Origin: Anaerolineae bacterium
GTDB lineage: Bacteria > Chloroflexota > Anaerolineae > Anaerolineales > Anaerolineaceae
Reading direction: 5' to 3'
Length of the DNA stretch: 64,000 bases
Assembly (NCBI GenBank): GCA_013178295.1
Contig: JABLWW010000009.1
Span: 124,001 to 188,000, forward strand
Below, in pieces: positions 21,002 through 29,830 of this stretch. A model generated the notes under the pieces. It saw only the letters and a list, made by a program, of their open reading frames with translations, was not told the DNA's origin and ran no database searches. Positions within the stretch are counted from its first letter, which is position 1. The number at the start of each line of letters is the position of its first letter. A program made the translations under genes and the position numbers.

Positions 21002-23506
21002 ATGGAAATAGGATTGGTCAAAAAAGTTGATATTGATGGGGAGATGCAGCAGTCCTATCTCGATTATGCGATGAGTGTGATTGTTGCCCGCGCCCTACCG
21101 GATGCCCGTGACGGTTTAAAACCTGTCCAGCGAAGAATATTATATGCCATGTATGATATGGGGCTGCGCCCGGATAGCGAATATAAAAAGTCCGCGAGAA
21201 TAGTGGGTGAAGTTCTTGGAAAGTATCACCCGCATGGGGACATGGCGGTATATGAGGCAATGGCAAGGCTGGCGCAAAGTTTTACCATGCGTTACCCCTT
21301 GATTGACGGTCAGGGCAACTTCGGCAGCGTGGATGGCGATCCTCCGGCAGCGATGCGCTATACAGAGGCGCGTCTGTTGCCGTATGCTATTGAATTATTA
21401 GCGCAGATTGACCGCGATACGGTTGATTTCGTTCGCAATTTTGACGATACGCTTCGTGAACCTGTTGTTTTACCGGCGGCTTTGCCTAATTTACTGGTGA
21501 ACGGTGCCAGCGGTATTGCTGTTGGGATGGCAACAAGCATCCCTCCACATAATCTTGTTGAAGTCTTGGATGCAATGATATATATGTTGTCTCGCTGGGA
21601 AAAGCAGGATGATATTGCTATCGAAGACTTGATGAAATATATCAAAGGACCGGATTTTCCTACGGGAGGATATATCATTCAAGAGGGCGGGCAAAATGAT
21701 TTGCTTATGGCGTATGCCAGTGGCAAAGGCAAGATTACTCTGAGAGGGAAGGTGCAGGACGAAGAACTCGGCAGAGGTAGAGATAGGGTGATTATTACTG
21801 AGCTGCCTTATCTGGTCAACAAAGCTGGGTTAATCGAGAGAATAGCCGAATTGGTGCGCGAAGGAGAGCTTGAAGGGATTGCTGATTTGAGGGATGAGTC
21901 TGACCGGCATGGCATGCGAATAGTGATTGAACTGAGCAGAACTGCGGATAGAGATTCTGTGTTGCGCGAGCTGTACCGTAGAACTCCATTGCAAACCACG
22001 TTTAGCATAGCACTGTTGGCTCTTGTAGGTGGCGAGCCGAGGTTGTTGCCAATCAAGCAAGCCTTACGGGTGTATATTGAACATCGTCTGAGTGTTGTAC
22101 GGCGGCGTAGCGAGTTCGATCTGGCGCGGGCGCGGCAGCGTGAACACATACTAGCTGGATTGCGCATAGCCATATCAAATATTGATGAAATTATCACAAT
22201 TATCCGCAATGCACCCGACAGCGATCAGGCAAAGAGTCGTCTTATCAGACGGTTTAAACTCAGCGATGTACAGGCTCAGGCAATTCTGGATATGCCATTG
22301 AAGCGGCTGGCGTCATTGGAGCGAAAGAAGATTGAGCAAGAGTATAAAGATGTCCTGAAGACTATCAAGGATCTTGAGACGCTTTTGAAGTCTCCCAAAA
22401 AGCTGCGCGATGTTGTTTCGGAGGAGTTTGCCAATGCTAAAGCGCTCTTTGGTGATCGGAGACGGACGCAGATCATTACCTTGCGAGAAGGAGAGTCGGC
22501 CAAACTGTTATTGACAGCAAATGAGATTACCCCAGCCAAGGAAGTGTGGGTAGGTTTGACAAATGACGGCTTAATAGCCCGTACGATTGGAGATGCATTG
22601 CCTAAAGTCAGCGGCAGAGCAGCACCGTTATTTGTTCTGAAGACAAACACGCATCACACATTGTACATTGTTTCAGAGTCTGGCAAAGCCGCCTCGGTTA
22701 CTGTTGAAAGCTTGCCGGAGACTGAGGTTTTTGAAAATGGCACGCCGCTGTCAAAGGTTACGCCATGTGGTGTAGATTTTAAGGTGGCTGCCATTTTTTC
22801 CACTCCGGCGCGCGAAAAAATTGAGGGAGAGAAATATATTTTTCTAGTAACGCGGGCTGGTTTGGTCAAAAAGACGGCAATTGCTGAGTTGCCCGGACCG
22901 TCGGCGCAACTTTTTACGGTGGTCAAGGTTAATCCGGGCGATGCTGTAATTTGGTCAGGATTAAGCCATGGGAATAACGACATTGTGTTGTTTACATCTC
23001 TTGGGATGGCAATTCGTTTTTCTGAACATGATGTTCGTCCCATGGGATTAGTTGCTGCCGGAGTAGCCGGAATTAAGTTGGCAAGCGATGATGCTGTTAT
23101 AGGCGCCAGCCGCTTTGACGCCAAAGGGCATGTGTTGCTGTTGTCTTCTTTGGGGAGAGCCTGGCATGTGCTATGCGAGGATTTTCCCTTACAGGGGCGC
23201 TATGGACAGGGAGTTATCGCTTGCCGTTTGAACAGAGGAGAAAGAATCACTGCGCGCCTGTTCGGCAAGCCCAATCACAGTGGCATTTTGCGTTTTTCCA
23301 AGGCGGCTTCGCGCGCCGTGCGGGTGGACATGGTGGCTGTAAAGAAGAGGGGGTTGGCAGGACAGCCTGCGGTGGAAATCAAGGCTGGCGATCAGATTGT
23401 TGGGTTGACGGATATTTTAGACGATTTGGATTTTTGGCAACATCAAGATTCGCCTGCCGCAAGACGAGCGGGGGCAAAAAGAGCTTCTTCGGTCAAGAAG
23501 ACGTAA
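21002..23506 (+). CDS. gyrA: DNA gyrase / topoisomerase IV subunit A
   Basis: This 834-residue protein is the DNA-cleaving subunit of a type IIA topoisomerase. The N-terminus shows [26 protein letters not shown] and the catalytic tyrosine Y120 in [14 protein letters not shown] and GNFGSVDGD of the winged-helix region are present, and the coiled-coil tower follows. The C-terminal beta-pinwheel (about residues 500-815) is present, but where blade 1 normally carries the GyrA box (QRRGGRG type) the sequence reads [15 protein letters not shown]. The pinwheel also lacks this heptapeptide elsewhere. So the enzyme may decatenate rather than supercoil, or wrap DNA differently. The start is the ATG with AGGAG five bases upstream. 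It ends 14 bases inside the convergent gene. Confidence 0.9.
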   Translation: MEIGLVKKVDIDGEMQQSYLDYAMSVIVARALPDARDGLKPVQRRILYAMYDMGLRPDSEYKKSARIVGEVLGKYHPHGDMAVYEAMARLAQSFTMRYPLIDGQGNFGSVDGDPPAAMRYTEARLLPYAIELLAQIDRDTVDFVRNFDDTLREPVVLPAALPNLLVNGASGIAVGMATSIPPHNLVEVLDAMIYMLSRWEKQDDIAIEDLMKYIKGPDFPTGGYIIQEGGQNDLLMAYASGKGKITLRGKVQDEELGRGRDRVIITELPYLVNKAGLIERIAELVREGELEGIADLRDESDRHGMRIVIELSRTADRDSVLRELYRRTPLQTTFSIALLALVGGEPRLLPIKQALRVYIEHRLSVVRRRSEFDLARARQREHILAGLRIAISNIDEIITIIRNAPDSDQAKSRLIRRFKLSDVQAQAILDMPLKRLASLERKKIEQEYKDVLKTIKDLETLLKSPKKLRDVVSEEFANAKALFGDRRRTQIITLREGESAKLLLTANEITPAKEVWVGLTNDGLIARTIGDALPKVSGRAAPLFVLKTNTHHTLYIVSESGKAASVTVESLPETEVFENGTPLSKVTPCGVDFKVAAIFSTPAREKIEGEKYIFLVTRAGLVKKTAIAELPGPSAQLFTVVKVNPGDAVIWSGLSHGNNDIVLFTSLGMAIRFSEHDVRPMGLVAAGVAGIKLASDDAVIGASRFDAKGHVLLLSSLGRAWHVLCEDFPLQGRYGQGVIACRLNRGERITARLFGKPNHSGILRFSKAASRAVRVDMVAVKKRGLAGQPAVEIKAGDQIVGLTDILDDLDFWQHQDSPAARRAGAKRASSVKKT

Positions 23507-24605
23507 TTGTGAAAAAGGTGTAGTGATAACTGATTTTTCCGTCGAGCAGTCCAAAGGTATCGTTACCGTTGGTGATTTTACCTTTCGGAGAGGTTGCCTG
23601 CCACGTAAAATAACGTGAATTACCGCTGCCGGAGGAGCTTGTTAGACGGAATGTTGCATTGGGCAGGGTTTGATTGAGAAAAATAGTGTACCATGCCTTG
23701 ATGGCATCATTGCCTTGGATAGACAACGAGGCGGTTATACGGATGGCATTATCGTGAAACAGTTTGGCTACCTCGCTGGGGTTACGGGCATTTAGCGCCG
23801 CGATATACGCTTCGGTAATATCTTGTGGAACAGGCTGAGGGTTGCTGCCTCCCCAGTTGAAATTTGCAATGGTATTCCAGAGAGCCTTGAGGTTAGAGCG
23901 CCCGTATTCCCAAGAGAAGAAGTTTACCGCTGCCAGGTTAAGGGAACGGGCGGTGTTAAGGAAATCGGCTATTTCGGCAGCGGCGGGAGCCCAGTCTGCC
24001 GTGTTATAGACCGGTCCGGTGGGCACAACGGGTCTGATGGGAGTCAGACTTTGCAATTCGCGTACGGAGCGTCTGAGCTGTTCACCGGCGTTGTGGGCTT
24101 TTTCCCAATATACCTGCGGCATGTTGTAGTCGCATTTCTCTAAAAACACTTTCCAGGGAAAAGTCGGGTGATATGAGGGAAAGCGAAAAGAGCATAATGC
24201 CACAGGGAGGTTTGGGATTCCCTTGCGAAGCTCAGTCATGAAAACTTTGGCTTTTTCCTCCGCTCCTGGCACCTTGTATTCAACTTCTGCGTCAATCACA
24301 TATCCATCTAAGGCGAGCTGCTTGCAACGTTTTACTGCTATTTGCGCCTCAGCGGCGGGGTTATATCCGTACACGTAATGCCAGCCCCATACCTGCATAC
24401 CTTTTTGCCGCAATGCCTGAGCCACCGGCGCTACCAGGTCGATACCTCTGGCGCGGTCTTCGTTATACGTGCCTATGCCATCGGCTATTTTGATCAGTAC
24501 ATGTGTCAGCCCGGCAGATTGTGCTACAGAGGCAATTTGACTAGGGTTGCCTCCTTCGCAATCTTTGACTTTCCATATCATAAAACCTTTGCCTGCAAGT
24601 GACAT
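23493..24605 (-). CDS. GH25-like TIM-barrel protein with C-terminal SnoaL/NTF2-like domain
   Basis: There are 370 residues from an ATG with GGAGG five bases upstream. Residues 1-250 look like a TIM barrel of the lysozyme-like glycoside hydrolase type: alternating strands and helices, [10 protein letters not shown], and [11 protein letters not shown] with a DxE pair that resembles the GH25 catalytic motif. Residues about 262-370 read [26 protein letters not shown] and then a cone-like fold, matching SnoaL/NTF2 domains that bind small ligands or form dimers. No signal peptide is visible, which is odd for a wall hydrolase. The gene converges on gyrA with a 14-base overlap. The function of the pair of domains is unknown. 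Confidence 0.65.
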   Translation of the reverse strand: MSLAGKGFMIWKVKDCEGGNPSQIASVAQSAGLTHVLIKIADGIGTYNEDRARGIDLVAPVAQALRQKGMQVWGWHYVYGYNPAAEAQIAVKRCKQLALDGYVIDAEVEYKVPGAEEKAKVFMTELRKGIPNLPVALCSFRFPSYHPTFPWKVFLEKCDYNMPQVYWEKAHNAGEQLRRSVRELQSLTPIRPVVPTGPVYNTADWAPAAAEIADFLNTARSLNLAAVNFFSWEYGRSNLKALWNTIANFNWGGSNPQPVPQDITEAYIAALNARNPSEVAKLFHDNAIRITASLSIQGNDAIKAWYTIFLNQTLPNATFRLTSSSGSGNSRYFTWQATSPKGKITNGNDTFGLLDGKISYHYTFFTITSS

Positions 24606-24639
24606 CTATGCCTCCGAGTTCTCTCACCCAAATGAAGCA

Positions 24640-25209
24640 CTAAGGTGTTGACATGCCGTCTAGCCCAAGCTGGGGAGCTACCTGCCGCATTGCCAGAATG
24701 ACATTGTCCGTATGCTCCCATAAATCAATGTTAAAATCCTGAGCTGCCTGAGCAATTTCATCGCGATTAGCGCCCGCAGCAAAGGCCTTATCCTTCCACT
24801 TTTTGCGTACGGAAGAAGAGGTTAAATCATGGAGAGAGCGCGAAGGTCTGACAAGAGCGACAGCCGTGATCAACCCAGTAATTTCATCACATGCATATAG
24901 GGCTTTTTCCATCAGCGTTTTTCGTTCTACACCGGTGTTGACTCCGTGGCTGAGAATTGCCCGTACGATCTCCTCGGGACATCCCCGCTGACGCAAAATT
25001 GGGGCGCCCAGCACGGGGTGCTCATCGAGTGTGGGGTGGATTTCCCAGTCAAAATCGTGAAGCAGACCGGTGATACCCCATGTTTCGACATCCTCCCCAA
25101 ACTTTGCCGCGTAGAAACGCATTGCGGCTTCAACGGCAATCATGTGATGGATAAGATTTTCACTTTTGATGAATTCTTTGACGATGTCAAAGGCTTGTTG
25201 ACGATCCAT
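24640..25209 (-). CDS. HD-domain hydrolase (HDIG-type)
   Basis: The ATG at 25209 follows GGAGGAG and gives 189 residues. The upstream in-frame extension lacks a site. Residues show H in LIHHMIAVEAAMRF, the HD pair in GLLHDFDWEIHP, a further H in EEIVRAILSHG, and D in KALYACDEITGL, the metal-binding set of HD phosphohydrolases. Proteins of this size and sequence are often annotated as HDIG-domain or tRNA-nucleotidyltransferase-related hydrolases. The substrate is unknown. It lies 34 bases after the GH25-like gene start in the same orientation and 75 bases after the SanA-like gene, so the three may share a transcript. Confidence 0.8.
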   Translation of the reverse strand: MDRQQAFDIVKEFIKSENLIHHMIAVEAAMRFYAAKFGEDVETWGITGLLHDFDWEIHPTLDEHPVLGAPILRQRGCPEEIVRAILSHGVNTGVERKTLMEKALYACDEITGLITAVALVRPSRSLHDLTSSSVRKKWKDKAFAAGANRDEIAQAAQDFNIDLWEHTDNVILAMRQVAPQLGLDGMSTP

Positions 25210-25284
25210 TGCTCCTCCATGAAGATACTCTCTGCTGGGTTTCTTGCAATTATTATGCCATCCTGGCGGCAATATAGTATTTGC

Positions 25285-25932
25285 TCATTGCTCTGAAGTT
25301 TGTTCGAAAATTGGCTCAATGTTTCCAAGCACGGGCGTTGGGTGGCGTACCCATACATCCCATAGAGCGGTAAGGGTAGCCACAAGCTCGCGTAATCGCC
25401 AGAAATTGTGGGCATATTGCCGATAACTTCGCCTGTCTGCGATTACCCCTTCGGCTTTTGTGCCGACCTGATTGCAAATGAAGATTGCTCTTGGCAGGTG
25501 AAAGCGCTGGGTAACCAGCAGGGCATTATCAATTTTGAAAATGTGTTTTGCCCTGTAACAGGTGTCATACGTGCGTCTGCCAGCGTAATCGAGCACAATA
25601 TCAGCTTCTGGAACCCCCAGACTTACCGCATACGCATACATTGCTCCTGGCTCGTTGTAATCAATGAAACGGTTATCTCCGCTCATTAAGATTTTTCGAA
25701 CTTTGCCCTGAAAATAAAGGTCGGCCGCTGTGGCAACACGGTCTTGGAGAATGGCAGTTGGAGAGCCATCTCGATGTAGCCCTGCGCCAAAGACGATAGC
25801 GACCGGATAATGATCAGGTGCATTTATGGTATGATGAATTTTCCCGGCGCTGTAAATCTCCGTGATGATTTTTGGTGTGGTTAATATAACCAGGAAGATA
25901 ATGACTGGGATTACAATCCATATAAGGGCCAT
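25285..25932 (-). CDS. SanA/YdcF-like membrane protein (DUF218)
   Basis: From ATG 25932 it has 215 residues; the open frame extends to 26136 but would run into the divergent gene. An N-terminal membrane helix (MALIWIVIPVIIFLVILTTP) is followed by a DUF218 fold: VAIVFGAGLHRDGSPTAILQDRV, ILMSGDNRFIDYNEPGAMYAYA, GRRTYDTCYRAKHIF, ALLVTQRFHLPRAIFI. This matches SanA-type proteins, linked in enterobacteria to envelope barrier function at high temperature. The biochemical role is not settled. Start choice is uncertain because no clear ribosome site precedes it; a GTG six codons upstream is another option. Confidence 0.8.
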   Translation of the reverse strand: MALIWIVIPVIIFLVILTTPKIITEIYSAGKIHHTINAPDHYPVAIVFGAGLHRDGSPTAILQDRVATAADLYFQGKVRKILMSGDNRFIDYNEPGAMYAYAVSLGVPEADIVLDYAGRRTYDTCYRAKHIFKIDNALLVTQRFHLPRAIFICNQVGTKAEGVIADRRSYRQYAHNFWRLRELVATLTALWDVWVRHPTPVLGNIEPIFEQTSEQ

Positions 25933-25999
25933 TTGCAATATTTTTTTCACAAGAAGGGTATCAATGACTTGATGTTTTGTTGGGAGACAGGAGAGAATG

Positions 26000-26028
26000 T
26001 CGAGGCTGTTAGCAAGACGGATTATAAT
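26000..26028 (+). promoter_or_regulatory. Promoter candidate for DUF4230 gene
   Basis: TATAAT at 26023-26028 is perfect, with a weak -35 (TCGAGG) at 17-base spacing, in the divergent gap between the SanA-like gene and the DUF4230 gene, about 40 bases before the ATG. Confidence 0.45.
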
Positions 26029-26069
26029 GTAAGTGGAAGAGTTTTGCGCAAAGGAAATGGAGATGTGTG

Positions 26070-26750
26070 ATGAATAAACAGCAATGGGCGTTTGCAGGAG
26101 GCGTGATATTGGTGTTGGTGCTGATAGTTGCCTCAATCGTTATCATATTTGGAATTTTCCAACGAACACTGGAGCAGGTGATGACGCCTGTGGAACAGGC
26201 AAACCAACAGTTGACAAAAATCTCCGAATTCTTGCGCCCTACCCCCACGATTATACCCGATCCCATTACGATTATTCACGAGGTGCGGGCGCTCTCCAGA
26301 TTGGAGACGATACAGTACTCTGTGGAGAAGATTATCACTGCAGAGAACAGACAGGGCGATCTAGCTTTTTTGTTTGGAGACAGGCTTTTATTTGTGGCAC
26401 ACGGAACGGTTATTGCGGGTGTCGATTTGGGAAAAGTGCGTCCAGAGGATATTTGGCTTGAAGGAGATGTTTTGTTTATTCGTATGCCACAGCCCGAGGT
26501 TTTTATTGCCACTTTGGATAACGAGAAGTCTTATGTTTATGATCGGGATACGGGTTTGCTTACTCGGGGGGATATTCATTTGGAGACTAGCGCGCGCCAG
26601 GTGGCGGAAAAGGAAATCATGAAAGCGGCAATTGAGGATGGAATCCTGAAGCAGGCGGGCGAAAATGCAGAAATGTTCCTGACCCGTCTGTTCCTTAAAC
26701 TGGGCTATCAAGAAGTTGTCTTCTCACAAAAATCTGACAGTGGAACATAA
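26070..26750 (+). CDS. DUF4230 membrane-anchored protein
   Basis: The ATG at 26070 is preceded by GGAG (26059-26062); a GTG directly before it is an alternative first codon. The 226 residues start with an N-terminal membrane helix (residues 8-30), then a Pro/Thr-rich linker. The DUF4230 domain follows: LSRLETIQYSVEKIITAE, LLFVAHGTVIAGVDLGKVRPEDI, and MPQPEVFIATLDNEKSYVYDRDTGLL. The bulk of the protein should be outside the membrane. DUF4230 has no established role. The nucleoside kinase gene follows 24 bases later, probably on the same transcript. Confidence 0.8.
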   Translation: MNKQQWAFAGGVILVLVLIVASIVIIFGIFQRTLEQVMTPVEQANQQLTKISEFLRPTPTIIPDPITIIHEVRALSRLETIQYSVEKIITAENRQGDLAFLFGDRLLFVAHGTVIAGVDLGKVRPEDIWLEGDVLFIRMPQPEVFIATLDNEKSYVYDRDTGLLTRGDIHLETSARQVAEKEIMKAAIEDGILKQAGENAEMFLTRLFLKLGYQEVVFSQKSDSGT

Positions 26751-26774
26751 GATCACAGGATAATATGGTGAAGT

Positions 26775-28505
26775 ATGAAGACGACACTTAGCAGCCACAT
26801 CCAGGTTCAGCAGGTGCAACCACGTCCGACGGTGGAGATTCATTTGCCGGACGGCAGGGTATTTTCAGGTCCCAGAGGTGCGACTGCTGAGCAGTTCTTG
26901 ATGGCACTTCCCGAATGGCATAAAACGCCGATCATTGCCGTTGTTGTTAATTCCGAGTTGCATGAGCTAACCCACCCTATTCTTGTGGACGCATACGTGA
27001 AGCCGATTACGTTGGCTGATACTGATGGAGCGCGTATCTACCGCCGATCGTTGACGTTTTTGCTCGAAGCAGCTTTTGAGCAACTTTTTCCGGAACTTTC
27101 GCTGTCTGTGACGCATACGGTGGCTTCGGGGGGATTTTTCTGTGAGGTTGAGGGAAAACAGTCTTTGACTCACCAGGAAATTAAGCTGCTGGAGAAAAAG
27201 ATGGGGGAGCTTGTCAGTGCAAATTTGCCCTTTCATCGTGAAGAGGTGCCTCTCGACCAGGCAATCGCATATTTTGAGGCGAAAGGTGCGTATGACAAAG
27301 TACGACTTTTGAAATACAGACAGAAAAAACACCTTGTGTTGTACAGTCTGGGAGATCATCGCGATTATCATCATGGTTATATGGTGCCTTCTAGCGGTTA
27401 TTTGCGATGGTTTGACCTTACCAAAATGGGGGATGGTTTTGTGCTTCGCTTTCCGAGACGGCATTTACCTCCTAGTGAGTTTATGCCTGTACCCGAATCG
27501 CCAAAGCTGTTAGAGACATTTCAACAGTACCGTAGCTGGTTGAACTCACTGGGTATTTCTAGCATTGGTGCGCTGAATGATGCGATAACAGATCAACGAA
27601 TACGCGAAGTTGTTCTTATGTCAGAGGCGTTGCATGAGCAGAAAATCGCTGAAATTGCTTCGCGCATTGCGTCATCTCGTGCCCAGACCCGCATCATTTT
27701 AATTGCCGGGCCTTCATCTTCTGGCAAGACAACCTTTTCAAAGAGATTGGCTATACAGTTGCTTGCGAGGGGCATTTCTCCCTTTGCGCTGGAGATGGAT
27801 AATTATTTTGTAGATCGAGTCAAAACACCCAGGGACGCAAATGGAGAATATGATTACGAAGCGCTTGAAGCCCTGGACACGAACCTGTTGTCGCTCCATC
27901 TGAAGCGATTGATAGCTGGTGAAGAAGTGCAGCTGCGACGGTATGATTTTAAGACTGGGTCGGGGGTTGAGGGAGATACTGTTCGTTTGTCCAAAGACCA
28001 GTTGATTATTTTAGAAGGAATACACGGTTTGAATCCCAGACTCTTGCCCGATATTCCTTCTGAGCGCACATTTCGCATTTATGTTTCGTGCCTGACGCAG
28101 CTTAACCTTGACCGTCACAATAAAGTATCCACAACAGACGCACGGCTTGTTCGCCGCATTGTGCGTGACGCGCGTGAGCGGGGCTATTCTGCTCAGGAGA
28201 CTTTGAATCGCTGGGAGTCGGTTCGCCGCGGCGAAAAGCTGCACATTTTCCCTTATCAAGATTTTGCAGATGAAATGTTCAATTCTGCTTTGGTGTATGA
28301 GATGTGCTGTCTCAAGCCCCTGGTTGAGCCGCTTTTACGGCAGGTACCCTATGGCACAGCAGAATATATTGAGGCAAAGCGTTTGCTTGCTTTTCTGGAA
28401 TGGTTTTTGCCTTTTGGGGATGAGATTATTCCCGATAATTCGATTCTCAGGGAGTTTATTGGGGGGTCAATTCTAGCCGGGTTTAAAATCTGGAAAAACG
28501 TGTGA
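26775..28505 (+). CDS. Uridine kinase-like nucleoside kinase with ThrRS-type N-terminal domains
   Basis: There are 576 residues. Residues 1-80 form a TGS-like domain (VEIHLPDGRVFSG). Residues about 80-260 match the threonyl-tRNA synthetase second additional domain: YFEAKGAYDKVRLLKY, then DHRDYHHGYMVPSSGYL. Residues about 300-510 are a PRK/uridine kinase domain with P-loop IAGPSSSGKTTF (about 310-321), MDNYFVDRVKTPRD and ILEGIHGLNPRL. This three-part layout is a known bacterial family annotated as nucleoside kinase. It likely phosphorylates uridine/cytidine or a related nucleoside, and the ThrRS-like part is not a synthetase because the class II catalytic core is absent. It ends just before a bidirectional terminator. 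Confidence 0.9.
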   Translation: MKTTLSSHIQVQQVQPRPTVEIHLPDGRVFSGPRGATAEQFLMALPEWHKTPIIAVVVNSELHELTHPILVDAYVKPITLADTDGARIYRRSLTFLLEAAFEQLFPELSLSVTHTVASGGFFCEVEGKQSLTHQEIKLLEKKMGELVSANLPFHREEVPLDQAIAYFEAKGAYDKVRLLKYRQKKHLVLYSLGDHRDYHHGYMVPSSGYLRWFDLTKMGDGFVLRFPRRHLPPSEFMPVPESPKLLETFQQYRSWLNSLGISSIGALNDAITDQRIREVVLMSEALHEQKIAEIASRIASSRAQTRIILIAGPSSSGKTTFSKRLAIQLLARGISPFALEMDNYFVDRVKTPRDANGEYDYEALEALDTNLLSLHLKRLIAGEEVQLRRYDFKTGSGVEGDTVRLSKDQLIILEGIHGLNPRLLPDIPSERTFRIYVSCLTQLNLDRHNKVSTTDARLVRRIVRDARERGYSAQETLNRWESVRRGEKLHIFPYQDFADEMFNSALVYEMCCLKPLVEPLLRQVPYGTAEYIEAKRLLAFLEWFLPFGDEIIPDNSILREFIGGSILAGFKIWKNV

Positions 28506-28511
28506 AAAATG

Positions 28512-28547
28512 CAAGAAGCCCTGATTTTGCAAGTTCAGGGCTTCTTG
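28512..28547. terminator. Bidirectional intrinsic terminator
   Basis: CAAGAAGCCCTGA (28512-28524) pairs perfectly with TCAGGGCTTCTTG (28535-28547) around a 10-base loop. It is T-rich on the plus side (GTTTGGTT) and has a five-T run on the minus side. It lies between the convergent nucleoside kinase and aminotransferase genes. Confidence 0.9.
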
Positions 28548-28553
28548 GTTTGG

Positions 28554-29777
28554 TTATGTATTTTGCATCATTCTTTGTAGCACGCGCCCAAGACGTGCAA
28601 TTCCTTCGTTGATCAGTTCCGGTGAAGAGTAGGAGAAGTTTAATCGCATTGTGTTTTCTCCGCCACCATTGGGGTAGAAAGGTTCACCTGGAACAAAAGC
28701 CACTTTCTCTTTGATTGCTTCCATGAAAACCTGTTTGGAGTCCATATGATTAGGGAGCGTTACCCACAGGAATAATCCTCCTTTGGGGTGTGTCCATTTA
28801 ATGCCAGGAGGCATGTGTTCTTCAAGAACATCAAGCATCACGTCTCTTCTTTGGCGATAGACCTGGCAAATGGTCTTTACGTGGCGATCGAAGAAACCGT
28901 GTTGCCCAACCTCACAAGCAACATACTGGGTAAATGTGGCTGTGTGCAGATCCACGCCCTGCTTGGCGACTGCCAGTTTTTGGATCACTTCTTCGGGGGC
29001 AATCACCCAAGCCAGACGCAAGCCAGGCGCCAGTATTTTAGAGAAAGTGCTCAGGTAAATTACGTTTCCGGTATATGTGCCTGGTTCGTTTCGCATTTGG
29101 CTGTCCAGCACTTCAACGGCGGGTAAGTTTTCTCCCTCAAAACGTAATTGCCCATAGGGGTCGTCTTCAATGATGGGTACACCATACCGGTCGGCAAGCT
29201 CAACAATGCGTTTTCGCCTCTCAAGAGAAATGGTAACCCCAGTGGGATTTTGAAAGTTGGGAAGGATGTACATGAATTTTGGACCACAGCGCAGCGCACT
29301 TTCCAGCTCGTCGGTAATCATTCCGTCTTCATCGGAGGGGACGGCAATGTACTCTGCGCCATACGCATTCCATGCTTGTAGGGCGCCTAGATAGGTGGGC
29401 GCCTCGACGAGAATGCGGTCGCCACGGTTAATGAATAATTTCCCAATGAGATCGAGTGCCTGTTGCGAGCCAGAGGTGATAAGGATATTGCTGGGGTTGA
29501 CATTGATTCCGTAGCGACAGGTATGACGGGCGATCATTTCCCGCAAGGGCAACAGCCCTTCAGTGGTGCCATATTGTAACGCTTGAGGACCGTTGTTTTT
29601 CAGGACTTTTATACAGGCTTCCTGAAATTCCTGAATGGGGAACACATCCGGCGCTGGAAGTCCTCCGGCAAATGAGATAATTTCTGGATCGCTTGTCAGT
29701 TTTAGCAACTCCCGTATGGCAGAGGCTTTTATTCTCTGCATACGTTGTGCGTAACGGTGATCCCAGGGCGTTTGCAT
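28554..29777 (-). CDS. PLP-dependent aminotransferase, class I/II (LysN / 2-aminoadipate type)
   Basis: A 407-residue fold-type I aminotransferase. Landmarks are ISFAGGLPAPDVFP near the N-terminus, LITSGSQQALDLIGKLF, PNFQNPTGVT, IIEDDPYGQLRFEG and the PLP lysine in YLSTFSKILAPGLRLAW. These match the 2-aminoadipate/kynurenine-type and MocR-like aminotransferase subgroup; the exact amino donor cannot be read from the sequence. The ATG has AAGGAG nine bases upstream. It lies 53 bases downstream of the glyA-gcvT fusion in the same direction, so it may be co-transcribed, and it ends at the bidirectional terminator. Confidence 0.9.
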   Translation of the reverse strand: MQTPWDHRYAQRMQRIKASAIRELLKLTSDPEIISFAGGLPAPDVFPIQEFQEACIKVLKNNGPQALQYGTTEGLLPLREMIARHTCRYGINVNPSNILITSGSQQALDLIGKLFINRGDRILVEAPTYLGALQAWNAYGAEYIAVPSDEDGMITDELESALRCGPKFMYILPNFQNPTGVTISLERRKRIVELADRYGVPIIEDDPYGQLRFEGENLPAVEVLDSQMRNEPGTYTGNVIYLSTFSKILAPGLRLAWVIAPEEVIQKLAVAKQGVDLHTATFTQYVACEVGQHGFFDRHVKTICQVYRQRRDVMLDVLEEHMPPGIKWTHPKGGLFLWVTLPNHMDSKQVFMEAIKEKVAFVPGEPFYPNGGGENTMRLNFSYSSPELINEGIARLGRVLQRMMQNT

Positions 29778-29830
29778 TTTATTTCATCTCCTTGAAATAT
29801 TTATATCCAAACATGCCTTGTGCCTCAAGT

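Noticed and set aside
25933-26136. Longer start of the SanA-like gene
   Set aside because: It would cross the divergent promoter and the start of the DUF4230 gene; the membrane helix begins at ATG 25932.
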